From Prunella strophiata (Eukaryota; Chordata; Aves; Passeriformes; Prunellidae): DNA of 64,000 nt. The translations under genes and the position numbers were made by a program. This document shows, piece after piece, positions 1 to 10,600 of this stretch. The DNA lies in contig JAZBQD010000019.1 of assembly GCA_036583965.1 (NCBI GenBank), forward strand, positions 682,001 to 746,000, given 5' to 3'. Every line of letters begins with the position of its first letter. Position 1 is the first letter of the stretch. Below the pieces are notes generated by a model. The model was not told where the DNA came from, did no database searches, and saw only the letters and a list, made by a program, of their open reading frames with translations.

Positions 1-153
1 GTGGCTGCCCCTGGATCCCTGGCAGTGCCCAAGGCCAGGCTGGACACTGGGGCTGGAGCAGCCTGGGACAGTGGAAGTGTCCCTGCCATGGAACTGGGTG
101 GCACTGGGTGGGATTTAAGGTCCCTTCCATCCCAAACCATTCCAAGATTCCAT
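1..153 (+). mobile_element. CR1 LINE tail, type A, cut by window edge
   Basis: The window opens inside a CR1 3' end. The type A signature (CCTGGATCCCTGGCAGTGCC) is followed by GGACACTGGGGCTGGAGCAG, then GTGTCCCTGCCATGG, and the copy ends with CCATTCCAAGATTCCATGG, the degenerate 3' terminal repeat of CR1. Its 5' part lies outside the window. It is non-coding 3' UTR sequence and not mobile by itself. Confidence 0.85.
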
Positions 154-2702
154 GGAAAAAACTTCTCAAGTGTGCAGAACTCACCAGAGCAGGAGCAGCT
201 TGGCTTTCCTGTGGCAAGAACAAGTCAAATCCATGTTTTCAGTGGGAATTAGGTCAAGCAGCCACTTGGAAACAAATTCCTCATTTTCCGGTGACTCCGT
301 CAGCTGCTGGGTAACCTCCTGTCCTCACATCCCACCTGGAACTTGTCAAACCCCATAAATCCCTGGAAAAGACTCTGGTTTTGGCAGCTCCTCTCCACTG
401 AACAAGCTGCTTTTGAAAGCTCCCACTGCGCCCTATTTATATCCCAAATCTGCTCTTGGGCTCCATGGATAATGCAAGGATTGCAAGGAATTCCAAGGTG
501 AGCATTTAGGATTGTCATCACTTGATATCTCACAAAGCTCTTTTCCTCCAGTTCCATTTTTGTCTGGTTTAAAGAGGAAAATGATCTTTATCATTTATAA
601 AAGGGTGGAAAAACTCAGGCTTTTTCTTCCTGCAATGTCCATAACCAGATCCTTCCCCTCTCCCAATTAGGACACAACTGATGTCAATTAGTGCTTGTCC
701 AATGACTAAGATCTGTCTCCTCACCTCCTGTTTTCCACAAAAAGCACCAGGATGTGCCAAAAGGCTGTTGCAGAGTTGGTTTGCTCCCAGCACTCCAGGA
801 GATGGAAATTGTGCCAGGAGAACCTGTCAGCTTTGGAAACTCAACCTGCAGGACCTGGGAAGACCCAGAGCCAAGACCCTGCCTTGGCTGAGGAACTCCA
901 GCAGCAAAATATGGGATCAACAGATCAAAATTGTCCTCATCCCCCCAAAGATGATCCTTTGGAGAGTGGGATGAGCATGGTGGAGCTGGAAAAGGGAGAG
1001 GATAACTCCACATATGCTTTGGTTTGGAATATTTCCATCTGAGCTCATTATTTCACCAATAAATTGATGTTAAGAGGAGCTGACTCTGCTCAAGGGTTTC
1101 AGTCTTCAGAACTCTGAGGCTCCAACTGTGAACAGCAAAACTCAAAGCCAATAATTTTTTGACCATAAATTTTTAACAAGAATCATCATTTCTGTTTTTA
1201 TATCTCAAATGCCAAATTTTATTTTTTTTTTCCCAGTGACTTCAAATTAACCAGACATTCCCAGTCAGGATCTGCCTGGTATCCCATGGTTGTGTTGATT
1301 CTGATTTTCCCCCGAAACAATGCCCTGCAGAGCTCAGTTTTATGGAGAGATATAAGGAATTTATAAAGGAAAAAAAATTCAGAATTCCAAAATTTTCTGT
1401 GATTATCTATTGTCACTAGGGCTGTGACAAGACGTACTGGGATTGTGCTTCCGTAGGGAAAGAATCCAATGCTGGCCAAATTCACCCTAATATAGAAAAA
1501 AAAAGAGTACAAAAATTTCAACAATTACCTTCTACTTGTTTTTTCCATGAAAATCCACACCTCGCAACCTGTTCTCCAATATTTATTTATCCAAACATCT
1601 CGTAGATGTTTCAGGCCACAGCAGGAGTCCTTTAGTGTAAAATGCAGGCAGGAAAAAGAGGAAAAAACATAAATTTGTGGTGCAGATGGAATTTTATCCA
1701 GTTCCTGTGAAGCCCTGATGCAACACAAAGGCACCTGCCTTCCATATTTTATTGTATTTTCCAAAAATGTGAGTAAAACCAAGGGATGAGACATCCTGAG
1801 CTTGGCAGATGAGGATTGGATTTGTCACTTGGTTTATGGCTGATTTGGGAGCTGATTTGGGAAAGGGAGGGAAAGTTGGGAATGGTTATTCCCTCTCCCT
1901 GAATCCTCCCCAAAGTGGGACAGAGCAGATGGGACTGAGGTGCAAAACAGACAAAAACGCTCCTTAAACTCCAGACATCAGAAACATGCAGAATATCCTA
2001 ATTTTTTGCACACTGGAGCAAATTTATTCCTGCTCCAATCACTCTGGAGTCACACATTCCTTCCCTTTTGCCCCTCCAGCTTTGCCATCCCTTCCTCCAG
2101 GACTGAGATCTCCCAAATCCCACCTGGACACTCCTACAGAAGTGGCAGCAAACCTGAGAGGAATTAGGAGGGCAAGCCCCATGTTTGATAAATTAAACAC
2201 CATCCACTCCCTTTTGTGAATAACAATTTGATTATTCCTCACTGCATTCCAGAGAAGAGAATGCCTCTAATCCCGTTTTACCCTCTTTGGGTTTGGAATT
2301 AGTTTCCTAAGCTTTTAGGATGATGAAAAGGCATTGCTGTCATCTGGCACCATTCCTTTCCCACCACCTTGAAGCCTCCCCAGCCTTGTGAAGCTGCTGA
2401 GCATCCCCCAAAATGCTGAAAATCCTGGGAATCTGCACAGAGGAAGGTGCTGCTTGCAAGGATGAAGAGGGAATTCTTTCCACAACCACTGGGCACTTCC
2501 AGGTGGAACTTCCTTGAGTTTTGTGACCCTTTGTGGGCTTGCATTTAAAGTCAATTAAAAAAGAACCCGAAACCAAAACAAACCACTGGAGTTTGGATGA
2601 TTCTTTGCTCTTCTGTCCGATGTGGAATTCAGAGTTCTTTGCTCCTCTGTGTCTCTTTTGCTAAAGGAGGGAGAAAAAGAAGTGAGCGAATGTGTTGAAA
2701 AT
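154..2702. other. Non-coding DNA, no gene seen
   Basis: Moderately AT-rich single-copy-looking sequence. Open frames are short, on both strands and without recognisable protein features. No CR1 tail, LTR or tandem array was recognised here. Confidence 0.6.
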
Positions 2703-3165
2703 CATGGAATTATTTAAAAACCCTCTGAGATCATGGAGTCCAACTGATAACCCAGCCCTGCCAGGGCCACCACTGCCCCACATCCCTAAGTGCCACATTC
2801 CAAATCCGCAAGGATTTAAAATCCCTCCAAAGATGGGGACACCATCCCTGTCCTGGGCAGTTCCAAGGCCTGACCACACCTTCCATGAAGGAATTTTCCC
2901 AATATCCAATTTAAACCTCCCCTGGCCCAGCCTGAGGCCGTTCCCTCTGCTCCTGTCCCTGTTCCCTGGAGCAGAGCCCGATCCCCCTGGCTGTGCCCTC
3001 CTGGCAGGAGCTGTGCAGAGCCACAAGGGCCCCCTGAGCCTCCTTTGCTTCAGGCTGAGCCCCTTCCCACTCCCTCAGGAATTCTCCAGCCCCTTCCCAG
3101 CTCCCTCAGGAATTCTCCAGCCCCTTCCCAGCTCAGTTCTCTTCCCTGGACATGCTCCAGCCCCT
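2703..3165 (-). mobile_element. CR1 LINE tail, type B, with two internal 30-bp units
   Basis: Read on the minus strand this is a CR1 3' region: the type B block (complement at 2955-2975) and a 3' end near 2703. At about 3066-3130 it has two tandem copies of the CTCAGGAATTCTCC-CCTTCCCAGCTC unit, flanked on the CR1 5' side by sequence reading TTCCCTGGACATGCTCC on plus. This is the low-copy form of the unit that makes the giant array at 7611-12573. Confidence 0.85.
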
Positions 3166-4121
3166 CAGTGCTTTGTTGGGAGGGGCCCAGAGCTGATCCC
3201 AGGATTTGAGATGCCCCAGCTCAGGTATTGTCACTGCCCTGGGCTTGGTGGCCACACCACAGCTGGGACAAGCCCAGTGCCACTGGCTGAGCTCCCAGTT
3301 ATCCCAGTTTTGTTTTTAGGAGAGGCAAGTGCCTCCTCACTGGGATGTTCCAGGCGCTGTTCCCTTCTCCCTGAAACTTCCCAAGAGAATTTTCTTTCCT
3401 CCTCCCCCATGGCAAATTAAAACCCAGCTGAAATGCAACAACCTGTGAGCTCTTTCCTCTCACTGCCGTGGCCAAGGAAATAATTTCTTTTGTCAGCAGG
3501 TGACACTGCTGTGTCCCCAGTCAATAAATGGTGACAGAGACGAGCGTCCCTCCTTATTAAACCCTCCTGATCCTCTGGATTCGAGTCCCAACTCCAGCTC
3601 CTCCATCCACATGGATCCATTACCAGTCAATCCCTTCCCCCTGTTGTTTGTTCAGTACAACAGGGGAGTTTTCAATTTTTTATTCCCAGTCAGGGAGGGA
3701 TTTTAATGTCATTCCTCACATGGAGCTCTGGGCTTGACAAACAGGCCGTGGGTTTTAATGGAGGAACTCATGGTGTGGAGCTTTATTTAGGGTGATTAAG
3801 GGGGTTGTAATTTGATGAGTTGTGTTCATTCCCATAATGGGATGTGTTGAGTGCAACAGGGAGGCTGCTCCTTGCTTTTCCACTGGAACAGGGAGAGGGT
3901 GGGATTTGGGAAGTGGGGTTTGGGAAGTGGGATCTTTTCTCCAGCTCTAGGAGGTGGAATTGGAGCAAAGGGTGAAGAAGGCCTTTGCCTGTTTCTTTCT
4001 GGCTGTTTCTGGCTGTTGGTCAGCATTGGCAATTTCTAGAGGTTTGGAAAATGCCAGGCTTTTCAATATTTTTCTCCCTTGTAGGAATTTTCACACAAAA
4101 TGGACGGAATTTGCTCATGAG
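3166..4121. other. Non-coding DNA, no gene seen
   Basis: Single-copy-looking DNA with no recognised repeat family, RNA gene or coding exon. Confidence 0.55.
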
Positions 4122-4442
4122 ATCATGGAATCACTGGGGCTGGAAAAGCCCTCTGAGATCATGGAGTCCAACTGCCATGGCCACCACTGCCCCATGTCCC
4201 CAAGTGCCACATCCAGAGGGCTTTAAACCCCTCCAGGGATGGGCACTCCACTCCTGCTCTGGGCAATTCCTTTTCCATGAAGAATTTTCCCAATATCCAC
4301 CCTGAGCCTGCCCTGGCCCAGCCTGAGGCCGTTCCCTCTGCTCCTGTCCCTGTTCCCTGGAGCAGAGGCCTGACCCGGCTGTCCCCTCCTGGCAGGAGCT
4401 GTGCAGAGCCACAAGGGCCCCCTGAGCCTCCTCTGCTCCAGA
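4122..4442 (-). mobile_element. CR1 LINE tail, type B
   Basis: Minus-strand CR1 3' end. It starts at ATCATGGAATCACTGGGGCT (the complement of the CR1 terminus) and runs back through the type B block at 4347-4363. It is truncated before the internal 30-bp unit would appear. Confidence 0.85.
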
Positions 4443-4689
4443 CCAAAAGGTTCATCCACAATCCCAAGAGATTTGGGGCTCTTGGGGTGCAATAAATCTC
4501 CCCCAGCCCTAAATTATTAAACTGAGCGGGTCCTCAGGAGTGCCTTGGTTGGGACCTCCCATTTTCTCCCTGGAAGTCCCTTCCTACCATGGACACCTTG
4601 GATTGGAGAGGAATTGGTGTCCCATGTCCTGGATGGGGAGGAAGCTCTTCCCAAGGATATCACACATTGAATTTTTGGCTTTTCCATTG

Positions 4690-4849
4690 CCCTGGTGCAG
4701 GATCAGCAGGAAGACTTGGACCTTCTCCTTATTCCAGAGCTCCAGGAGCATTTGGACAACGCTCCCAGGGATGCCCAGGGTGGGATTGTTGGGGTGTCAG
4801 GGCAGGGCCAGGAGTTGGACTGGATGATCCTCGAGGGTCCCTTCCCATT
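4690..4849 (+). mobile_element. CR1 LINE tail, type C, left part (split by an LTR)
   Basis: A type C tail with GTGGGATTGTTGGGGTGTC at about 4779-4797, then GGCCAGGAGTTGGACTGGAT and GGGTCCCTTCC. The expected ending, AGGATATTCCATGATTC, is missing here and instead appears at about 5480-5496, after the LTR. The two parts are one CR1 copy interrupted by a younger insertion. Confidence 0.8.
4844..4849 (+). repeat. Left target-site duplication of solo LTR (CCCATT)
   Basis: CCCATT directly precedes the LTR and is repeated exactly at 5473-5478 after it. Six bases is the usual duplication size for class II (ERVK-like) retroviruses; five bases plus a chance match would fit an ERVL-like element. Confidence 0.8.
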
Positions 4850-5472
4850 TGTCAGAGCTCTCTCAGGAGCTCGAGGCGACCCCATCAGTTGGAAAGTCTC
4901 TGTGTTCTGGCCCAAGAACCAAAGAAGGAGTCAGGAGTCTTCTTGTGCAGTTTTCAAGGTTGTTCATTTTTCCTTATCTAACAAATTTTCTCCCTGACCA
5001 GCCCAGCTCTGTTCAGCAGGTCAGTCCCAGGCACACTGCCCACCTCTGGGGTGGTGTTGTCTTTTTATACTAAAAACTACCTGTACATTATTTACAGTTA
5101 TTTTCCAATACCTATCACCTGTGTTACACAGTCCAACTCTGCTCTAAACCAACCCAAAAGTGCCACCATCACCCAGAAGATGGAGGCTGTGAAGAAGGAG
5201 AAAGAAGGACAGAACACACCCAAATTCCTGCATCTTCACCCCTGAACCCTTATTCTAAAAAACCCCAAAATTCTACTTTTTCACCCTGTGATAAACTAAT
5301 TATTACTCTACTTAATTTCTGTGGCTTGCGACTCTTCATATAAGGTTGGTAATTTTCTCCATGGCTCAAAATCAAAGGCACAGGGGTCTTGGGCTCTGTG
5401 CCAAGGCCTCTGAGCCCCTGCCAGGGGCTGGAGCCACCCAGGGCAGCCAGAGGGATGTGCTGGGTTCCAACA
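4850..5472 (+). mobile_element. Solo LTR of a passerine endogenous retrovirus
   Basis: A 623-bp block beginning TGTCAG and ending CCAACA, the TG...CA ends of a retroviral LTR, with identical 6-bp flanks. I recognise internal text such as CTTTTTATACTAAAAACTAC (about 5062) and CCAACCCAAAAGTGCCACC (about 5149) from a common passerine LTR family; this is from memory of the family, not a database match. No internal retroviral genes are present, so this is a recombined solo LTR. Orientation is assumed from that memory. It sits inside the CR1 copy at 4690-5500. Confidence 0.8.
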
Positions 5473-5500
5473 CCCATTCAGGATATTCCATGATTCTCCC
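5473..5500 (+). mobile_element. CR1 type C terminus, right of the LTR
   Basis: CCCATT (right target-site copy, 5473-5478) followed by CAGGATATTCCATGATTCTC, the CR1 type C 3' end. It completes the tail that breaks off at 4849. Confidence 0.75.
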
Positions 5501-6461
5501 TCTCTGCTCCCACCACCTGGGAGTGGGGACATCAGGAATCCCATCTTTCATTTTGATAGGATTGAAAGAGTTTTTTTCTCAGGATTGTTTCATCCACAAC
5601 TTTATCATTCCCAGGTAAGGGAAACGTGAGTGGGAAAAGGCAAAAAGACCATTTTCCATGGCAGGTTTTGATGCAATTTCCCCATGTTTACAGGTCAAAA
5701 TCCACGGACAGGATTAGCCTGGAGCAGCAGGTGGGCAACCTCATTAGGAGAAGCTTTTTCCCTAATAGGAAAAATGGGAAAATCTCTTTTTTTTTCCATA
5801 AATCTGGGAGATTTACACAGGAGCTTGACAATTCCAATTCATTTATCTGTGTCTTAATCAATCCAAAAGACCCAAATTGAGGGAAACCCTCTGGGAACCC
5901 TCTCAAGGTGAGTTTTACCTTGAAATATTTTTATTTGGAATATTTTCTCTGCTCCTCCTGACTGATATTGCCTTTGAATGGCTGCGGCTCTGGAATTTTT
6001 GGGGGAAACATCTCCAGGGAATATTTTCCCAAAAAGATCCAAGACGAGTCATTTAATCCATTATAAAGAATGGCAAAACCCCCAAATTTTCAGGACTAAT
6101 TACAGATAGATTGTTAAATCAAGGCTTCCAAATAACATATAATAATTCACATGGCTGCTGACACAACAAGGAATCTGCCACATAAAGAACAAAATAGAAG
6201 GAGTGGGAATATTTAGGAAGGTTTAACGATGAATTAAGGAATTCTCGTGGTTCTTCCTGGGGATTTTAATTGGAAGTGGAGTACATTTAGTGCCCCTGTT
6301 TCTTGCCTCATTTAACTCTACCAGGGTTCTCTTCTCCTTTGTTTTCTGGACGTGTTCCCTGTGGTTCAACCTATCCTGTTAATGATATTCCATGAGTTTT
6401 ATTACAGCTTTTCCCCTTCTCCCAGGACAAGAAAATCTCCTTTGTAGAGGAGGTTTCCTAG
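5501..6461. other. Non-coding DNA, no gene seen
   Basis: AT-rich single-copy-looking DNA without recognised repeats. Short runs of T and A only. Confidence 0.5.
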
Positions 6462-6600
6462 GGAGTTGTGCAGAGTCACAAGGTCCCCCCTGAGCCTCCT
6501 TTTCTCCGGGCTGAGCTCCTTCCCAGCTCCCTCAGGAATTCTCCAGCCCCTTCCCAGCTCTGTTCCCTTCCCTGGACATGCTCCAGCCCCTCCACATCCA
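6462..6600 (-). mobile_element. CR1 type B internal fragment with one 30-bp unit
   Basis: Minus-strand type B sequence: GTGCAGAGTCACAAGG near 6467, then about one 30-bp unit (6525-6558) and the flank TTCCCTGGACATGCTCC. Both truncated ends lie within CR1. It shows the ancestral single-unit arrangement. Confidence 0.75.
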
Positions 6601-7285
6601 TCTTGTCATGTGGGGGCCAAAATAAGATAAAATTTTGCCCTTTCTCTGCTCAAGAGAAGCATCTAAATCCATTTTTAAAGCAACACAGCTTAGAAAAAAT
6701 CTGTCCTGGGCACCAGCAAAGGAACAAGGGCTCTTCTTTTTTGCTCTTCTCATTTCTGAAGCTTCAACCTGACTTAATTTATTCCCTCTACATCGTGGCT
6801 CTTCCTTTAGACAAAGAGACTCCTCTTTAAAGCAGTTTTAAAAGATGTTTTCATCTCTCTTGTCTGGGCTGAATTGAAATCACAGCTGGTTTGTCCCTGA
6901 CATCGCTAAACAAACAAATGCCTTCTCCTGGTGTTAAATATTAAAAGAGTATCAAGCACAGAACAGGTGATTAATGACTCGGATGCTTCCACCTGGCAAA
7001 TTGAATTACTGGGAATATTGGACAGCACAAACTTCATCATAAATTGATTATTCCATCCTTACTTAGAGTGGAAGGAAAACAATCCCAGAGGGCTGGGAAT
7101 GAGCCATTCAAGCGTGGCCTCAGACCTGAAACTTCCCTCAGAGCCTTTTGTAGACCAGCTTGGAAAGCTCTGAATATTTCATTTCCAAGGTGGCAAACCT
7201 TGGAAAAGGGAATGGTTGGTCCTTGGGGATGTCCCAGTGCAGGCAGGTCCTCCAGGAGATTGGATGGGCCCATTTCCAAAATGAA
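6601..7285. other. Non-coding DNA; possible conserved element at about 6845-7025
   Basis: No coding features. The part around 6890-7020 is AT-balanced with motifs such as GGTGATTAATGACTCGG and no resemblance to the repeats nearby; see findings. Confidence 0.4.
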
Positions 7286-7610
7286 CCATGGAATGATGGA
7301 ATATTTAAGATTGGAAAAGTCCTCTAAGATCAACCAAACATCACCCAGCAACACCACCAATAAACCATGTCCTTAAGTGCACACCCAGGTGTTTTTTGAA
7401 CAATTCCAGGCAGCTGTGAGAGGGTTTGACTTCCTTTTCCATGTAAAAAATCCCCTAATGTCCACCCTGAGCCTGCCCTGGCCCAGCCTGAGGCCGTTCC
7501 CTCTGCTCCTGTCCCTGTTCCCTGGAGCAGAGCCCGACCCCCCGGCTGTGCCCTCCTGGCAGGAGCTGTGCAGAGCCACAAGGGCCCCCTGAGCCTCCTT
7601 TTCTCCGGCT
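7286..7610 (-). mobile_element. CR1 LINE tail, type B, source of the 5-kb array
   Basis: Minus-strand CR1 from its terminus (AACCATGGAATGATGG) back through the type B block at about 7516-7533, GTGCAGAGCCACAAGG (7567-7582) and the short link that also precedes the 30-bp unit in the copies at 3.1 and 6.5 kb. Sequence passes without a break into the tandem array at 7611, so the array lies inside, or at the 5' end of, this insertion. Confidence 0.85.
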
Positions 7611-10600
7611 GAGCTCCTTCCCAGCTCCCTCAGGGATTCTCCATTCCCTTCCAGCTCCTCAGGATTCTCCATTCCCTTCCCAGCTCCTCAGGATTCTCCA
7701 TTCCCTTCCAGCTCCCTCAGGAATTCTCCATTCCCTTCCCAGCTCCCTCAGGGATTCTCCATTCCCTCCCAGCTCCCTCAGGAATTCTCCATTCCCTTCC
7801 CAGCTCCCTCAGGATTCTCCATTCCCTCCCAGCTCCCTCAGGGATTCTCCATTCCCTTCCCAGCTCCTCAGGGATTCTCCATTCCCTTCCCAGCTCCTCA
7901 GGGATTCTCCAGCCCCTTCCCAGCTCCCTCAGGATTCTCCATTCCCTTCCAGCTCCCTCAGGGATTCTCCATTCCCTTCCCAGCTCCCTCAGGGATTCTC
8001 CATTCCCTTCCCAGCTCCCTCAGGAATTCTCCATTCCCTCCCAGCTCCCTCAGGGATTCTCCAGCCCCTTCCCAGCTCCCTCAGGATTCTCCATTCCCTT
8101 CCAGCTCCCTCAGGGATTCTCCAGCCCCTTCCCAGCTCCCTCAGGATTCTCCATTCCCTTCCCAGCTCCTCAGGGATTCTCCATTCCTTCCCAGCTCCCT
8201 CAGGAATTCTCCATTCCCTTCCCAGCTCCTCAGGGATTCTCCATTCCCTTCCCAGCTCCTCAGGAATTCTCCATTCCCTTCCCAGCTCCTCAGGAATTCT
8301 CCATTCCCTTCCCAGCTCCTCAGGAATTCTCCATTCCCTTCCCAGCTCCTCAGGGATTCTCCATTCCCTCCCAGCTCCCTCAGGAATTCTCCATTCCCTT
8401 CCCAGCTCCTCAGGGATTCTCCATTCCTTCCCAGCTCCCTCAGGGATTCTCCAGCCCCTTCCCAGCTCCCTCAGGGATTCTCCATTCCTTCCCAGCTCCC
8501 TCAGGGATTCTCCATTCCTTCCCAGCTCCCTCAGGAATTCTCCATTCCCTTCCAGCTCCCTCAGGGATTCTCCATTCCTTCCCAGCTCCCTCAGGATTCT
8601 CCATTCCCTTCCCAGCTCCCTCAGGAATTCTCCATTCCCTTCCCAGCTCCTCAGGATTCTCCATTCCCTCCCAGCTCCCTCAGGAATTCTCCATTCCCTT
8701 CCCAGCTCCTCAGGATTCTCCATTCCCTTCCCAGCTCCTCAGGGATTCTCCAGCCCCTTCCCAGCTCCTCAGGGATTCTCCATTCCTTCCCAGCTCCCTC
8801 AGGATTCTCCATTCCCTCCCAGCTCCCTCAGGAATTCTCCATTCCCTTCCCAGCTCCCTCAGGAATTCTCCATTCCCTTCCCAGCTCCTCAGGGATTCTC
8901 CAGCCCCTTCCCAGCTCCCTCAGGAATTCTCCATTCCCTTCCCAGCTCCTCAGGGATTCTCCATTCCCTCCCAGCTCCCTCAGGATTCTCCATTCCCTTC
9001 CAGCTCCCTCAGGAATTCTCCATTCCCTTCCCAGCTCCCTCAGGAATTCTCCATTCCCTTCCCAGCTCCCTCAGGATTCTCCATTCCCTCCCAGCTCCCT
9101 CAGGAATTCTCCATTCCCTTCCCAGCTCCTCAGGGATTCTCCAGCCCCTTCCCAGCTCCCTCAGGAATTCTCCATTCCCTTCCCAGCTCCCTCAGGAATT
9201 CTCCATTCCCTTCCCAGCTCCTCAGGAATTCTCCATTCCCTTCCCCAGCTCCTCAGGAATTCTCCATTCCCTTCCCAGCTCCTCAGGAATTCTCCAGCCC
9301 CTTCCCAGCTCCCTCAGGGATTCTCCAGCCCCTTCCCAGCTCCCTCAGGAATTCTCCATTCCCTTCCCAGCTCCTCAGGGATTCTCCATTCCTTCCCAGC
9401 TCCCTCAGGAATTCTCCATTCCCTTCCCAGCTCCCTCAGGAATTCTCCATTCCCTCCCAGCTCCCTCAGGATTCTCCATTCCCTCCCAGCTCCCTCAGGG
9501 ATTCTCCAGCCCCTTCCCAGCTCCTCAGGATTCTCCATTCCCTTCCCAGCTCCTCAGGGATTCTCCATTCCCTTCCCAGCTCCCTCAGGAATTCTCCATT
9601 CCCTTCCAGCTCCCTCAGGGATTCTCCAGCCCCTTCCCAGCTCCCTCAGGATTCTCCATTCCCTTCCCAGCTCCTCAGGATTCTCCATTCCCTTCCCAGC
9701 TCCTCAGGGATTCTCCAGCCCCTTCCCAGCTCCCTCAGGGATTCTCCAGCCCCTTCCCAGCTCCTCAGGGATTCTCCAGCCCCTTCCCAGCTCCTCAGGG
9801 ATTCTCCAGCCCCTTCCCAGCTCCTCAGGGATTCTCCAGCCCCTTCCCAGCTCCCTCAGGGATTCTCCATTCCCTTCCCAGCTCCTCAGGGATTCTCCAT
9901 TCCTTCCCAGCTCCCTCAGGATTCTCCATTCCCTTCCCAGCTCCCTCAGGGATTCTCCATTCCCTTCCCAGCTCCCTCAGGATTCTCCATTCCCTTCCCA
10001 GCTCCTCAGGGATTCTCCATTCCTTCCCAGCTCCTCAGGGATTCTCCATTCCCTTCCCAGCTCCTCAGGGATTCTCCAGCCCCTTCCCAGCTCCCTCAGG
10101 GATTCTCCATTCCTTCCCAGCTCCTCAGGGATTCTCCATTCCTTCCCAGCTCCCTCAGGATTCTCCAGCCCCTTCCCAGCTCCCTCAGGGATTCTCCATT
10201 CCCTTCCCAGCTCCTCAGGAATTCTCCATTCCCTTCCCAGCTCCCTCAGGGATTCTCCATTCCCTTCCCAGCTCCCTCAGGGATTCTCCATTCCCTTCCC
10301 AGCTCCTCAGGGATTCTCCATTCCCTTCCCAGCTCCCTCAGGGATTCTCCATTCCCTTCCCAGCTCCTCAGGAATTCTCCATTCCCTTCCCAGCTCCTCA
10401 GGAATTCTCCATTCCCTTCCCAGCTCCTCAGGGATTCTCCATTCCCTTCCCAGCTCCCTCAGGGATTCTCCATTCCCTTCCCAGCTCCCTCAGGGATTCT
10501 CCATTCCCTTCCCAGCTCCTCAGGAATTCTCCATTCCCTTCCCAGCTCCTCAGGGATTCTCCATTCCCTTCCCAGCTCCTCAGGGATTCTCCATTCCCTT

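Noticed and set aside
2692..3420. 242-codon proline-rich open frame (+)
   Set aside because: Antisense reading of the CR1 tail at 2703-3165.
7989..8723. 244-codon open frame (-) with ten-residue repeats
   Set aside because: Product of the 30-bp array period being a multiple of three; no start context, splice sites or non-repeat sequence.
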